This document shows, piece by piece, positions 11,917 to 24,698 of a stretch of DNA of 64,000 bases. The notes under the pieces were generated by a model. That model searched no databases. It saw only the letters and a list, made by a program, of their open reading frames with translations, and was not told where the DNA came from. A program made the position numbers and the translations under genes. Where the stretch lies: contig JADIIX010000093.1 in the NCBI GenBank assembly GCA_027604505.1, positions 24,753 to 88,752 on the forward strand, given 5' to 3'. The stretch is from Gonapodya sp. JEL0774 (lineage: Eukaryota > Monoblepharomycota > Monoblepharidomycetes > Monoblepharidales > Gonapodyaceae). The first letter of the stretch is position 1; each line of letters starts with the position of its first letter.

Positions 11917-14900
11917 ATGACCGCCGACGCTGCCGTAAGTACCACGCGGTCCTCCAAGGGCCCCCGTCGGTGGCTCGCTTTCGCGAACCTGTCGTGGGAG
12001 ACAGAACCTCACTCGCTCCCCTCCCTGTTCCTGTCCCCGCCTCCCCGGTTTACTCCTCGCTTCTGGGACGTGATGCGCCTCCGTTCTCAACTCTCGTGAA
12101 CCCCGTGGTCGTCCCGGTCGTCGCCCTAGTTTGACGATGTCGTCTCCGTGACCCTCCCCACCGGCGCAAAAGCCAACATCCACACGGGGCTGTTCATCAA
12201 CGGGAAGTTTGTAAAGAGCAAGAGTGGGAAGAAGGTGCGTGTTTGGCGCGACAGGGGGTATTTTGGGAGGGGAGGGCCCCCGTACTGATGCTCTGGTGTG
12301 TCGTTGGTTTCGGCACACAGTTCCCGACCGTGAACCCATGTACGTTGTTGTTCAAAACGACCGTCGTCTCCCTGTCGAATCAAATCGATCGTGCATCGTT
12401 CACACGTTTTATTTCGTGGTTCTCGCCTCTGCTTTTTTTTGTTCGCATTTGTTTGATCAGCGACGGGAGAGGTCATCTGCGAGGTGTACGGTGGGTGATG
12501 ATTATGATTCTTGTTGACTCTCATGCGGATCCAACCCGTCCATATTCACAAACGCGTGTCGATCGCCATTCCAACAGAGGCCGAGAAGGCAGATATCGAT
12601 GACGCAGTTCAAGCCGCAAAGGCCGTGAGTATGTCCCCTCTCCTCTCGTTTTTCCCACACTTCAAAATTCCCACATATATCCTCACCCTCCCCGTCCACT
12701 TTACCTCCTCTCTCAGGCCCTCAAACTCTGGCGCACCACCGACGGCGCCGACCGCGGCAAGCTGATGCTCAAATTTGCCGACCTCATCGAAGCCAACCAC
12801 GCCACTCTGGCCGCCGTGGAGACCCTCGACCAGGGCAAACTCCTCGCCGCCAACATTGGCCACGCGTTCTCGTGTGCTGCGGCCATCAGGTACTTTGCGG
12901 GATTCGCGGACAAGATTGAGGGGAAGACAATGATGGACACCGATAAGGTGGGTGGGTGGGGAGCGTCGTTGGGCGTCGTACGGCTTTTTGGAGATGGAGT
13001 GAAGACATTGGGGGGGCGGCCCTTAAGGACGGTGTGGTTCCAATGAGCCTTTTTATTGCCTGTTTTTGACACGAAATTTTCCGTCTCCCAATCTCCAGTT
13101 CTTCAACTTCACAAGGCACGAGCCGTACGGCATCGTAAGTGCTCAGTGTCGTCATCATGTCCCCCACATCACGTACGGTAACACGACCTACGTCGCATCT
13201 CCGTCATTCACGCCTCGGTTTTCAAAATGCACAATTTAGACCGCCGGTATCATCCCATGTAAGTTATAACCCTGCACGATTGTGCTCCGAGGGCTCGAAG
13301 CGGATCGATCCGCCGCAGACTTGCTTTCTTACTCACCCTGTTTGGTCTCTCTTCTACCAAACAAAAAAAGGGAACTACCCCATGGACATGTGGGCGTGGA
13401 AAGTCGGCCCTTCGCTCGCTTGCGGTGTGAGTGTCTGTTCGTCTCCCCCACGGAGCGTTCGTTCCAGTCAGTTCCACCGCGTGATCTCACGGAAGTTCCC
13501 TCGATACCATACCTTCCGTTGCTCTATTCGCGAACCCAAACCCGCAGAACGTCATCATCATCAAGACTTCGGAGAAAACCCCGCTTTCGGGGCTCCTTCT
13601 CGCCGCGCTGGCGAAGGAGGCGGGCATTCCCGACGTACGTGCGAAGATAATTTTGTTGTTGTGTTTTTCACCTGGAGGGGGGTGTTGGCTGTATTGGCTC
13701 ATGGCTCGTTGTTGTCCCTCGTTGCGATTATTCTAGGGTGTCCTCCAAGTTGTGAGCGGGTGAGTTGCTTTTCTGCGGTGCATTTACGCGCAAGGATGTC
13801 CATTAAATGCACTTTTCGCTCCGTTCTCAGATTCGGACCCAGCGCCGGTCAAGCCAGTGAGTCTGCCACCTCTTTCGAGTCCCATGTGATTCCACCCACC
13901 CAACATCCATCTCCATTCCAGTCGTCGAACACCCCGAGATCGCCAAAAGTAAGTCTCTTTTTCATCTCCTGCTTCCTCACCAAAACGTTCTGTTTAACGC
14001 GACTCAATCCTCTTGTCGTCAACCCTGTTCAGTCGCCTTCACCGGCTCTGGCCGCACCGGCCGGCGCATCCTCGAGACCGCCGCCAAGACCAACCTGAAG
14101 AAGGTCTCGCTCGAGCTCGGCGGCAAGTCTCCAGCGCTCGTGTTCGACGACGCGGACTTGGACAAGGCCGTGGGCGTGCGTGAGTATGAAACGCTATTGG
14201 TTCTTCTGTTTGTGGACGTGGGGATGTCTGGAAGCTCAGAACTAACGTGATCGTGTGTGTCCGAACGCTTTGTTTGTCTTGGGACAATCAATAGTTGCGG
14301 GAACTTTCTACTACAACAACGCCCAGACTGTGAGTTTATCAGTTGTACCAACACGCGTGACCTGAGAAACCCGATCACCAATGATCCTGAATCATCCCAG
14401 TGCGTTGCGTCCTCCCGAATCTACGTACAAAAATCCGTTGCCGAGGCCTTCACCAAAAAGTTCACGGCGGCAGCGACGGCGATCAAGATTGGCAGTCCGT
14501 TTGAGAACTCTACCACGCAGGGTCCCCTTGTGGACGATCTCCAGTACGTCCATACATTGGCCATGACGGATGTCAGTGCCACGAAAACTCACGGGTGAAT
14601 TCTTGATTCAGATTCAACAACGTCCTCAAGTACATCGACGCTGGAAAGAAGGAAGGCCAGCTTCTCACCGGAGGTAACAAGGTCGGAAACGCCGGATACT
14701 TCATCGAACCCACCGTCTTTGCCGACGTGCCCGAGAAATCCAAGATCATGGCCGAAGAAATCTTCGGACCCGGTGAGTGCAGGAGATTTCGTGTGAATGC
14801 ACCCTAGCGAATGGTCCCTGAATATGCGATCTTGTCCACGTGCAGTCGTTTGCATCAACACATTCGAGACCGAAGAAGAGGTTATCGAGCGCGCCAACAA

Positions 14901-15336
14901 CACGACATACGTAAGTGTCTCGTTGTGTGTTCACGGGATAATGGACAACCCTGAACGCGCCATGTATGGTTCACACAGGGTCTCGCCGCTGGTCTCTTCA
15001 CCAAGGATCTGACCCGTGCCATCCGTGTCTCATCGGCCTTGGAGGCGGGAACCATCTGGGTCAACACGTGAGTTGCACGGATCGCTCTGTCAATGGGGAT
15101 TTTTAAACCTCACGGAAACCTGAACGTTCCCCTTCAGCTGGATGGACGTCCACGTCAACGTGCCCTTCGGAGGGTACAAAGAGTCGGGGCAGGGTAGGGA
15201 ACTCGGCGAGTACGCCCTCAAGGAATGGTGAGCTTGGTTCTGTTTGAAATAGGTTTGTGGTTTGCTTGTTGTTGAACATTATCAATTGCTCTTTTCCAGG
15301 ACCCAAGTCAAGTCCGTCAAGGTTTCCATGAACTAG
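11917..15336 (+). CDS. Aldehyde dehydrogenase (class 1/2 NAD(P)+-dependent), tandem copy 1
   Basis: Many short exons starting MTADAA at 11917 encode a full class 1/2 ALDH of roughly 500 aa. Landmarks in order: [62 protein letters not shown] (substrate/NAD region), [24 protein letters not shown] (nucleotide loop), [16 protein letters not shown] (general-base Glu), [15 protein letters not shown] (catalytic Cys), EEIFGP and [19 protein letters not shown]. It oxidises aldehydes to carboxylic acids, probably in the cytosol, since the N terminus has no clear presequence. A paralogue with nearly all the same intron positions follows at 16003. Only this copy has introns between WVN and WMDVHV and inside the final KEWTQV codons. 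No active-site residue appears damaged. Confidence 0.95.
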
Positions 15337-16002
15337 TTGGAGCAGTTGAAACGTGAAAAAGACAATGTTCCACAGATGTCAAATTTTGTGAAGTTGATGT
15401 GAATATATTTGCGTGCCACTATGTAGGAGTTCCATTCACTGATCCGATTTCCCTGGTGTGAAATACGAATGGGAGCGTGTATTACGTGTTGGTGGCAGGC
15501 TGTGTTCATCAATCAAGAGATCCTTATCTAAATAGTACTGGTAAATATCGTGTTTGCGAATGAAAGGACTATCTGAATCTCCCATACGATTGAAGGTAAA
15601 CCGCTACTGGTGCCTGTTACGCAGCTCGGTATCGTTAGAGGAGAGAGGTATGAAAATGGAAGAGAGTGTGTAATGTTTTTGAGGGGTCGTTTGTACCTAC
15701 GGATGAATTGTTGGCAGGGACAGGGATGAGGAAACCACAAGCGACTTCAGACCGGAGAAGCAACTAGTGCGATTGAAGTGGAGACAAAAAAACCACTCTA
15801 GAAACGCGTCTCTGCTTTGTGCCGGGCTAAAAACCACGAATTTGGAAGTGGAGCGGAAGGATTGATGGTCTGGGAGACACCCAAAAGTCCACCTAGCCAG
15901 AAAATAATAAGAAGGGTTGGCTGAATTACGAGAATTCATTCGGCAGGACCCTCCCGACTTATAATAATTATATCGTACGGACGAACGCATCCACGCGAAA
16001 CT
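15337..16002. other. Intergenic between tandem ALDH genes
   Basis: Contains the 3' region of the first ALDH and the promoter and leader of the second. No open frame with motifs was seen. Confidence 0.5.
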
Positions 16003-18891
16003 ATGACCGTGAGTTTGATGCGCGTGAATCTATGTGTTTCACGGTTTCTGGGAGAGCTGGTGTCTGGGAATGCTCGCCGGTTCAGACATGCAGGATTGAA
16101 CGTTTCTGGCAGTAGCAGCCATCAGAGGGTACTCTTTTGCATGAGCATTCCTTTGAGCTATTTACATTGTTGTACTCGTCTATTCGACCCTTCTCCCGCT
16201 CTACGTTCGACCGATTCATGTTCTGGTGTTTGGTTGATGGATGTGTCGACAGGACCTCGTTGAAATCAGCCTCCCCACTGGCGACAAGACCAAGCTTCAC
16301 ACAGGATTGCTTATCAATGGTCAATTTGTGAAGAGCAAGAGTGGCAAAAAGGTACATCCCTGTTCAATCCTTCGTCGGGATTGGCACCGACTAACTCAAC
16401 AGTTGTGGTCCAGTTCCCCTCCGTCAATCCGAGTGAGAATATGATCGAGTTGTTCATGTAACTCAGGAACTCACTATGTGCTATGTTGTTTTAAGCCACT
16501 GGAAAGGTCATTTGCGAGGTCGAAGGTGCGCGAGATGTTGCCATGTTCGGTGTCGCGTCAACCCAAGTCTCACCACTTGTCCCTCCACTTTCAGAGGCCG
16601 AAAAGTCCGATGTTGACGATGCCGTAAGGGCAGCAAAGGCAGCCTACAAGACTTGGCGCTCAGTGGACGGTGCCGAGCGCGGGAAACTCCTGTTCAAGCT
16701 TGCGGATGCCATGGAAGCGAACGCTAAGATCATCGCGGCGGTCGAGACATTGGACCAAGGCAAGCTCTTTGGTGCCAACGTGGGCCACGTCTCGTCTGCA
16801 GCTGCGACCATCCGGTACTTTGGAGGTTTCGCGGACAAGATTCAGGGCAAGACCATGATGGACACGGACAAGGTGAAACGTCCCTTTCGAGTAGTTCGAC
16901 ATCGATTTCAATACCGTAACCTCGAACATCTTTTTGTACAGTTCTTCAACTTCACTCGTCACGAGGCGTATGGTGTGGTACGTGCCGTTGAAAGCTTCGG
17001 AACAGACGCCTGATCTCTCAACTAGCGCCCGATGGGTGTTTGGTATCCTTTTCCTCCCACGTCCTTGCCGTTCTCCCAATTAGACTGCCGGTATTATCCC
17101 ATGTGAGCGAGCATTGCAACTACCCGGCCCGTTGTGTCTCGAATTCTTCTCATGTCCCCCTTCATTGTCATGTGTCTAATAGGGAACTACCCCCTCGACA
17201 TGTGGGCGATGAAAGTCGGCCCTGCGATCGCATGCGGTGTGAGTTCTTGGTATGAAACGCTTGGAAGTTGTGAAGACACACCAAACCCGTGACCCTCTCC
17301 CACCTTATCAGAACGTGATCATCATCAAGACTTCGGAGAAGACCCCGCTCACCGGTCTGATGCTTGGTGCCTTGGCCAAGGAAGTCGGGTTCCCAGATGT
17401 GAGTTGAGCCACGTGGCCGCTGAATACATCGAAAGCCCAAAATCATGTCAAACCGCTCGGTTCTAAACACAGGGTGTCGTCCAAGTTCTGAGCGGGTGAG
17501 TTCAAAATTGAAGTTGAGCAATCAGCAGCTGGTGAACATCGAATCGCACTCCAGATTTGGACCGACCTGCGGACAAGCACGTAAGTGAAGTGTGGAAGAT
17601 CTCAGACGCAAGAACAGTTTCTCATCTCACTGATGTGACAACTGTACCCCCGTATGTCTGTTCAGTCGCGGAACACCCGGACATCTCGAAACGTGAGAGT
17701 GAACCCCGGACGACTGGTCCGTGCGTAGTGGCTGATTGGTGGTGTGACCCTTGACAGTTGCCTTCACTGGTTCTGGCCGCACCGGGCGGCGCATATTGGA
17801 GACGGCTTCCAAAACCAACCTCAAGAAGATCTCTCTTGAACTTGGCGGCAAATCCCCAGCGGTCGTTTTCGATGACGCAAACCTCGATGTTGCGGTCGGT
17901 CACCGTGAGTGATATGTAGTGTCCCAGATATCAAGATACGCCAGAAGAAAAAAGAAACTTAATGGACAACGTTTGCACGCAGTGGCCGGCACTTTCTTCT
18001 ACAACAACGCTCAGACGGTGAGATTGGCTCCATACTTAATTGATCACCCGTTTTCATGTTCTGACAGTCGTCCTCTTGATTCAGTGCGTCGCCGCGTCTC
18101 GGATCTACGTTCAAAAATCCGTCGCCGATGCTTTCACTGCGAAGTTCACCGCAGCTGCGCAAGCCATCAAGATCGGCAGTCCGTTCGAGGAGGGTGTCAC
18201 ACAAGGACCGATCATTGACGACTTACAGTGAGTGACAAATATCTCACATGTCTCATTATCAACTGTGCTGCGAACTCATAATATCATGAACGCAGGTTCA
18301 ACCAAGTACTGAGGTACATCGACGCCGGCTCAAAAGAGGGAAAGTTGGAAATCGGTGGCAAGAAAGTCGACGGTGACGGATACTTTATCGAGCCCACCAT
18401 TTTCTCCAACGTGCCGGAGCACTCCAAAATCATGGCCGAGGAAATTTTCGGACCCGGTAAATTTGAGGTTTTGAGTGCGACAAAAGTCCAGTGGAGCATG
18501 CTCACTTCTTGCTGTCCCGTCCTTGTCTATTCTCTGCGATGAAGTCGTTTGCATCAACACTTTTGAGACCGAAGAAGAGGTTATCGCTCGTGCGAACAAC
18601 ACCACATTTGTAAGTGATGGCCACGTGTTGTCCATATGAACAATCAGATTGATTTATTGATTTGGTCACCCTGAATAGGGTCTCGCCGCCGGTGTGTTCA
18701 CAAAAGACCTGACCCGCGCTATCCGAGTGTCCTCGGCACTCGAAGCTGGCACCATCTGGGTGAACCAGTACATGAACATCACCCCGCAAGCACCTTTTGG
18801 TGGATACAAAGAGTCTGGCCAGGGGAGGGAACTCGGCGAAGATGCGTTGAGAGAGTGGACCCAGGTGAAGTCCGTCAAGGTGGCAATGTAG
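16003..18891 (+). CDS. Aldehyde dehydrogenase (class 1/2), tandem copy 2
   Basis: The first coding exon is only ATGACC (16003–16008). The next (from 16253) continues [12 protein letters not shown]. The protein keeps all ALDH landmarks: [93 protein letters not shown] with the catalytic Cys, EEIFGP, and [19 protein letters not shown], ending VKVAM. Intron positions match copy 1 through most of the gene. The last two introns of copy 1 are absent, so [16 protein letters not shown] and REWTQV read through. This fits tandem duplication followed by loss (or gain) of two introns. Function should match copy 1: aldehyde oxidation. Divergence in the linker and C terminus suggests the copies are not recent. 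Confidence 0.95.
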
Positions 18892-20068
18892 AGAGCTTAC
18901 AGACTCCGCTATTTGTATGACGTTCGTGTATCCAGTCATCCGCGAGTACATGATTGCGTTGTAGTTTCATCTTATTACAGTCATTGTAGCGAATTCCCTC
19001 TTGATGTGCCTTCCCTACAATAACGCATCCATGGTTGCTGGCGAACCTACTTCGTCTCATGTCACAAGGTTTCGCGCTCTCTTATATTATACTGAACGAT
19101 ATCGTTCACTGTATGTATCGGTAGTGGTATTTCTCAGACACTTTGAAAATGCTCGATATGCGACTACTCCCTCTGCTACGAGTTGCAGACCACATGCCTG
19201 CGAGCATTAAGAGTTTCTGTACTAATATTTGCAGCATGAACAACAATGCATTTCCAGCGTGCACCAAGTTGTGGGGGCGCTGATCTGAGCTGATCTGGAT
19301 CTGCACAGTCATGACCCCACACGGGGTCCTGGGTTCACCTCACCCAACCGGTTATTGGTCGACCGCCCTTCCCCCTCATGGTGGCTGAAGATCGCTCACA
19401 TTTCATGTAACGACTCAAACCCAGAATCTCAGACAACTTTGCCCATTATTACTCATCCTGCGGCTCCCCTCGGGGCCAATTGCCGGTCCGCCAAGCAACG
19501 TTGCAAATCTGGAGCGTAAGCAGAAACTGAGCAGAGATAAACAAAATTGATGACGGTAGAATTCGGCAGTCCTGTCTCAAAATTCGTGCACATCTGAGGG
19601 TCAGAGTGTTTGTTTGCATGGGGCGAGCCCACGCGAATCCGCAACTCACTCCATGTGTTTCCAACACCGAAGGTGAACTACCAGATTATAACAGCACGAA
19701 TCACGATGTATGATTTGACTCGACGTAAAATGTCAATGCCTTCCGTCCGGCAACGCTTCATCCAGTTGCAAATGATGATCAAATGCGACCGTCAGAAGCC
19801 AAAGGCCGGCCAGAAATAATGACATGCAGGGTTGTGAAGAAACAATATCAGACTAGAAACATGTAGTGACCTTGGCAGCGGTCGAGTTCTACAGAAGAAC
19901 AGTGGGGCAACGAGACCCCTTCGCCAGATCTGGGACAAGTGATGCGGCATTAAGGATGTTGCACACGCCGCACTAAAAACGAACTCCCAAGATCCCAGAG
20001 ATTTTCCCACTCGAACCTTCTGCCCGCTTCCCACCAACGTCGATTCTGCACGCTTCGCATCCCCATCA
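18892..20068. other. Intergenic, no gene recognised
   Basis: About 1.2 kb lies between ALDH copy 2 and the protease gene. I looked for tRNA-like arms around 19300–19350 and found no cloverleaf. Open frames on both strands (about 19450–19820) are short and featureless. Confidence 0.45.
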
Positions 20069-21136
20069 ATGGTTTCTTTTTTGGCCGAATCGAGTCGCTC
20101 GTTTTGGAGCACCGTCGCCACCACGCTGCTCCTCGCCACTTTCGCGGCAGGGGTAAACGCGGAGGTTCGCCAGAAGACAGGCGGGGTCGCTGGAAACTCG
20201 TGTAAGTGGACGATTCGATAGCAATCGTACTCCTCTCGGGGGGGTTTGGCTGAACTGCGTGTGCACCCGATATTATACTGACTGTCGCACTCTCCGGACA
20301 TTCTCACAACAGTCATCGTGGGTGGCCAGGCCGTCGACATCAACTTATATCCCTACGTATCATACCTGGTATCGGCAAAAACCAGCCCCACGACGGGAAA
20401 AGTGCTCACATCGTCGTCCTGCACGGGGTCTCTTATCCAGAATGCACCAGTCCCCGTCATTCTTACCGCGGGCCATTGTGGAAACCCCAACGATGGCAAC
20501 AACATTCGACGTGCCTTTGTCGGAGCAGCTACCATGCTCACGTCGTGTCTCAATCAGCCAACGTGTCGGCAGATGAACGTCACCAAGGTCATTGTCAACC
20601 CCAACTTCACGGGTCTCCTGCCCGGCAACAACGGTGTCGACGTGACCGGCAATGACGCTGCGCTCTGGGTTCTTGCACCCTTGAACGAGACCCGCCCGAT
20701 CACAGACATACCCCCCGTACCCATGAACACGGATCCTGCCATCCCAGCCGTCGGGGACTTTTCCAACGCCATTGGATGGGGTCTCACCAACGTAGGCGGT
20801 ATCACGGGCAATCAAACAACACCAGACACTCTCCAAGGCGTCACACTCTTCGCCAACAACAACTTCGACTGCGAGTGGTTCTTTGGACTCGCAACCACGA
20901 CCCGTACCAAAATCGGCTGCATCATGGGAGGCGTGAACACCGCGGGCGTACAAACCGCTGTCTGCCAGGGCGATTCTGGAGGCCCCCACCTTGTCGGTGG
21001 CTTGCTGTGGGGCATCACGAGTTTTGGGCCCAACCCCTGCGACAAGCCAAACACCCCTGCCGTGGTGACCCGGGTCAGCGGTCAGACAGCTTGGATTCAG
21101 ACAGCGTTAGCCCAGATTAACGCAGGCCAGATTTAG
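20069..21136 (+). CDS. Secreted S1-family serine protease, non-tryptic S1 pocket
   Basis: Two exons (20069–20201 and 20313–21136) give 318 aa. The start has a hydrophobic signal or anchor segment (TVATTLLLATFAAGVNA), then a short propeptide, then FIVGGQAV, the usual activation-site sequence. The triad is visible: His in TAGHCG, Asp in GNDAALWVLAPL and Ser in CQGDSGGPHL. Length and layout are typical of secreted chymotrypsin-fold proteases. Six residues before the catalytic Ser, where trypsins have Asp189, the sequence TAVCQGDSGG places Ala. Cleavage after Arg/Lys is therefore unlikely, and a chymotrypsin/elastase-like preference is more plausible (inference). The extra Cys pairs (SSCTGS, LTSCLNQPTC) probably form disulfides. 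The likely role is extracellular protein degradation. Confidence 0.9.
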
Positions 21137-21926
21137 AAGCGGGACATTGTGTGGCTAGGGAGCTGGGCCGGCGCGGGCGCCGTTGTTGGGATGGCTGTGG
21201 CGGGGTCGAGCTATGGAACGCGGGGATTGTATGTACATAGGGGAAGATGCTCTTTTATTGCATTGGCATGGCATTGTTTATGATTGATGTAATTGATTCG
21301 ATACCACTTATTGCGAGCGTGCGGTCTGCAGAACGGCACGTCGTCCTTCTCAATGTGATTCAGACCCACCCTGTTCTGTATATTCTCCTTCGTCGACGCC
21401 AAACCGAACGCATTCAAGGGAACTTATAATAGCAACTACATAAGTAAGCCCACATTTGGCCGCTCGGCATTGCTGTGAATGTTCCGCTGCAGCAAGGAAA
21501 AACCCAATTTTGATCGGGACTGGACGACACCCGTTCTTGCAAACGACACACAAAGATCCCATTCAACTACATGCATATGTGGAGATGAGTATCAGAAACA
21601 CACGAAGTAGATGGCTCGTCGGCTGTCGCCGTTCTTTCCACTGACAGGTTCACATCTTCCATTGTGTTGACTGGCGACTGAAAACACAATTTTCTCGAGT
21701 TTTACAGAACTTGAAAATGAAAACCTTTTGTATGTGATAATGTCGATCGGAACGCACGGTCGGCAATACCATCTTGTGTCCCCTCACTGCAGATCACTCG
21801 CCCTATCGAAGCACCCGCCTTCGTTATGAACCCACTTGCCCCAATTGGGCATTTTAAAACCCCAGTGTCACCGTTCATCGTATTCCGTTTGATTCGAATC
21901 TTCTGAGCAACCGTCTTTTTAGTTCC
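21137..21926. other. Intergenic, no gene recognised
   Basis: Holds the 3' end of the protease gene and the upstream region of the 2H phosphoesterase. No supported coding or RNA feature was seen. Confidence 0.5.
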
Positions 21927-22814
21927 ATGTCCAGCACACCCGGGAAGACGGTGACGACTGCGCTGGTGGCGATTCCTCCATCGAGACTCTGGAAGGGCAT
22001 CCAAGAGATCCGATCCAAGAGGGATAAAGCTTTTCAGCGATGGTGAGTTCGATCGGTGTGAAGTTCAGGGTGGGCAATTAAGAACTTTCCAATGCCATCG
22101 CTCTCCATCCCGGCACCACTGCCGTTTACAGGCCCCCTCATATCAACCTCCTCTATCCATTCGTTCCGCTAGCTGACTTCACTAGTGCGGCAGAGAGGAT
22201 TCGAGAAGCGCTCCGGGACGCGGAACCTTTCCGCGTGAACCTCAACGGAGTGGGCAGTTTTGGGCACGGGAAGTCGGCGGTAAGTCAACATGGTTGCATT
22301 TGAAGGGTCCCTTCCGACCTTTGCATTGACCACGGACGTGGAACGTCGCATCCAGACCCTCTTTCTCGATTCTCTACCGGACAGTCTCACTGCTACCCCT
22401 CTCGTCGCCCTCCAATCCAAACTTTTCGCCCTGTTCCCGCACTGTACGGATCTCTCCTCCCGCGAATCTGGATTTCGACCACACCTGACTCTCGGCCAGG
22501 TTGGTCTCTTTGGTGGGCAGAAGAAGGTCCGGGAAACCATCGAGCGTGCCGAACGGGACTTTACAACTATGTGGAGTCAAGGACCGGCCCAGGGTGCGCT
22601 GGACTGGGAGGTGGACCGTGTATACCTCATTGCGAGGAGTGAGACCGATAAGAGCGTGGCATTCGAAGTGATGGAGGAGGTGGTGTTTGGAGGCAAACAC
22701 GACGAGGACGTGGTGCGACAAGTTTGGCCCAGGAAGTATGTGGCGATGGGAGATAGCGAACAAACTATGGAAAATACGATCGTTGGTGCTGGATCGTCTG
22801 CTCCAGCGGTGTAG
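21927..22814 (+). CDS. 2'-5' RNA ligase-like 2H phosphoesterase
   Basis: Three exons (21927–22042, 22132–22279, 22356–22814) join in frame to 240 aa. The start MSSTPGKTVTTALVAIPP leads into an LWKGIQEIR helix. The two 2H-family signature segments are RPPHINLLYPFVP near residue 40 and RPHLTLGQV near residue 137. The second is a canonical HxT; the first reads HIN, as in several eukaryotic members. The segment VNLNGVGSFGHG between them is also typical. Known: 2H proteins hydrolyse or ligate 2',3'-cyclic or 2'-5' phosphodiesters in RNA. The physiological substrate here is unknown. The last 40 or so residues are a divergent tail. Confidence 0.85.
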
Positions 22815-23162
22815 TGTTTGTCAGCAGAAGGTGGACTACTTCAAGTTTATGGTGGACGTACATAAAAATGAATGTGTATGAGTACGCAATTATCATACTT
22901 CTTACCCGACGCCATTCACTTTGTGATACATGGGATGCTCTCCGGAAGCTATGGTACATGATCCATTTATGGGGGTTCGGCCACAAGCCGAAGAGTTCCT
23001 CGCTGCTTGCATAGTCGAAAGCAATCGCTTCAATGTGAGTACAAAATAATATTAAACGTTTGCAGTGTCGAACTAGAAGAAACGTTGAAACTTTTCGCAT
23101 GCAGTTCACGAGCAAGCGACCATTGCTGGAAGTCCCATAGAGCCTCATCTCACGCCCGATAT
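22815..23162. other. Convergent intergenic region
   Basis: An AT-rich gap between the 3' ends of the 2H gene (+) and the unknown gene (-). Nothing recognisable. Confidence 0.5.
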
Positions 23163-24517
23163 TCAGTTCGCCTCCTCCAAACCATATCTCTTTCGCCTTG
23201 CATCCGCGAGGCCTTCTCCGATCGCATCCCCTGTCCCTCCTTTGACGAGCTCTCTCCTCACCACCTCGAACCATCCCATCTCCGTCAAAATATTGTCCTT
23301 CACATCCGCGACGAGGTTGAACGTTGGGTAAGTCACAGTCCCATCCAGTTGACCAAACTGGTCGAACACGAGGACTGCTGTCGACACGGGTTCTTCGTCG
23401 GGGTCAGCATGTGTGTGTCCTCGGCGGGAACTGTGCTGGAGGGATGAGCGGGTTATGCCAGAGTGAGCGGCAGAGGAGAAGGAAGGATGCTCGTGTTCGA
23501 GAGGGTTTGTCGCGAGGTAGACGAGGATGGACAGAAGGTGGGCGGGAAGGAGGTCTGGAATGACGGCGGGGCGGCAGAGACATACGAGAAACACGGGCGA
23601 GCGGTAAAGTCTTTGTAAGAACACCAGATAGCTGGGGGACTTCGCATGTTCCGCAGCTATTCGCTTCCTCCTGCTTGAATTCAGGTACACCCATCTTTTC
23701 TGATCACTGCGCATTTCCAAATCTGCCCGATTCTCATTAGGCATGTTGTCCAACGTGCCCTTGATCTTCGTGCACGCCGCTGATCGCCCCTTTGAAAACT
23801 CACTCTTCACTCCGAGTCGCTCCCCTAAGCGGACTAATAATTCTCTATCAACTTGCATCATAGGTGTTTGTCCGCCAGTGGGATCCCACTCTTCCCCTCC
23901 TTCAAGTAAAACGAGTGGCCCTCCATCGTCGTCCTGAATTGTCCCAACATCATCTCCCAGAGGGGGCAGTCCATTCCACACCGTGATCCTTCCCCAGAAT
24001 CCCGCGACAGAGTCGTCCATTGAGCAAGACATGACGGTATAGAGGAATGTGACGCCGAGCTCGGGCTTCTCCGCGGGGTGCACTGAAAAGGCGATTGCAG
24101 CACGGCGGACATCCAGGGGGTGGTAGAAAAACTGGTTTGACGAGCCGGGAAATGCGGGCATTCTACGGCAACACGAGGCAGTAACAGTGTTATCACGATG
24201 TGAATCTTTTCGCACTTCGGACCGAGAGATAAAACCAAAAAGGCCCTTCTATTCATTCCTTTCACCATGCACACCCACTCTTCAACCTCCTGGGCGTCCC
24301 CAACCACTCCGATATAGTATTTGAGATTGTCCACCAAGTTCTCCACCTCGTCTAGAAGGCCTTTCCGTTCGTCTTCCGACCAGTGCGGGTTCTTTTCGGA
24401 TGCCAATAAGTCGCCGGCAATGAATGCTCTCATTCTTCCACGAACTGCGGCAGCGTTTGGTGTTCGGGAGGCCGGATAAATGTCCAAGTCAGAAGGAGCA
24501 AATCGAGGGGGCGCCAT
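23163..24517 (-). CDS. Hypothetical protein, spliced, family not recognised
   Basis: The minus-strand start at 24517 reads MAPPRFAPSDLDIYPASR, followed by charged, helix-rich sequence (GLLDEVENLVDNLKYY). A likely intron lies near 24175–24270. The next exon begins around MPAFPGSSNQFFYHPLDV and includes FLYTVMSC and GRITVWNGLPPLG, plus an acidic segment (QDDDGGPLVLLEGGEEWDP). The last exon (about 23163–23420) has VSTAVLVFDQFGQLDG and ends RKRYGLEEAN. Further introns are likely around 23450–23700. I recognise no catalytic motif, signal peptide or membrane segment. It lies between the 2H phosphoesterase (convergent) and the CoA-transferase (same strand). Confidence 0.5.
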
Positions 24518-24698
24518 AGCCGGATCGAGAGAAGAGGAAGGGTGATGCGTTTAGCAAGGAGAAGTTGTTTTTAGATCGACGTGCCTCATGGCACATATGT
24601 ATCGGCTGCCGGAGAACCCATTTACAACAGCCCTGTTAGCGATATTGCAACCTACACACGTACTCTAAACTCTAATAGATTGTAACGTGAACAGTCCC

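Noticed and set aside
19230-19420. Possible tRNA around a GGTCCTGGGTTC segment
   Set aside because: No acceptor stem, anticodon arm or A/B box pair can be assembled.
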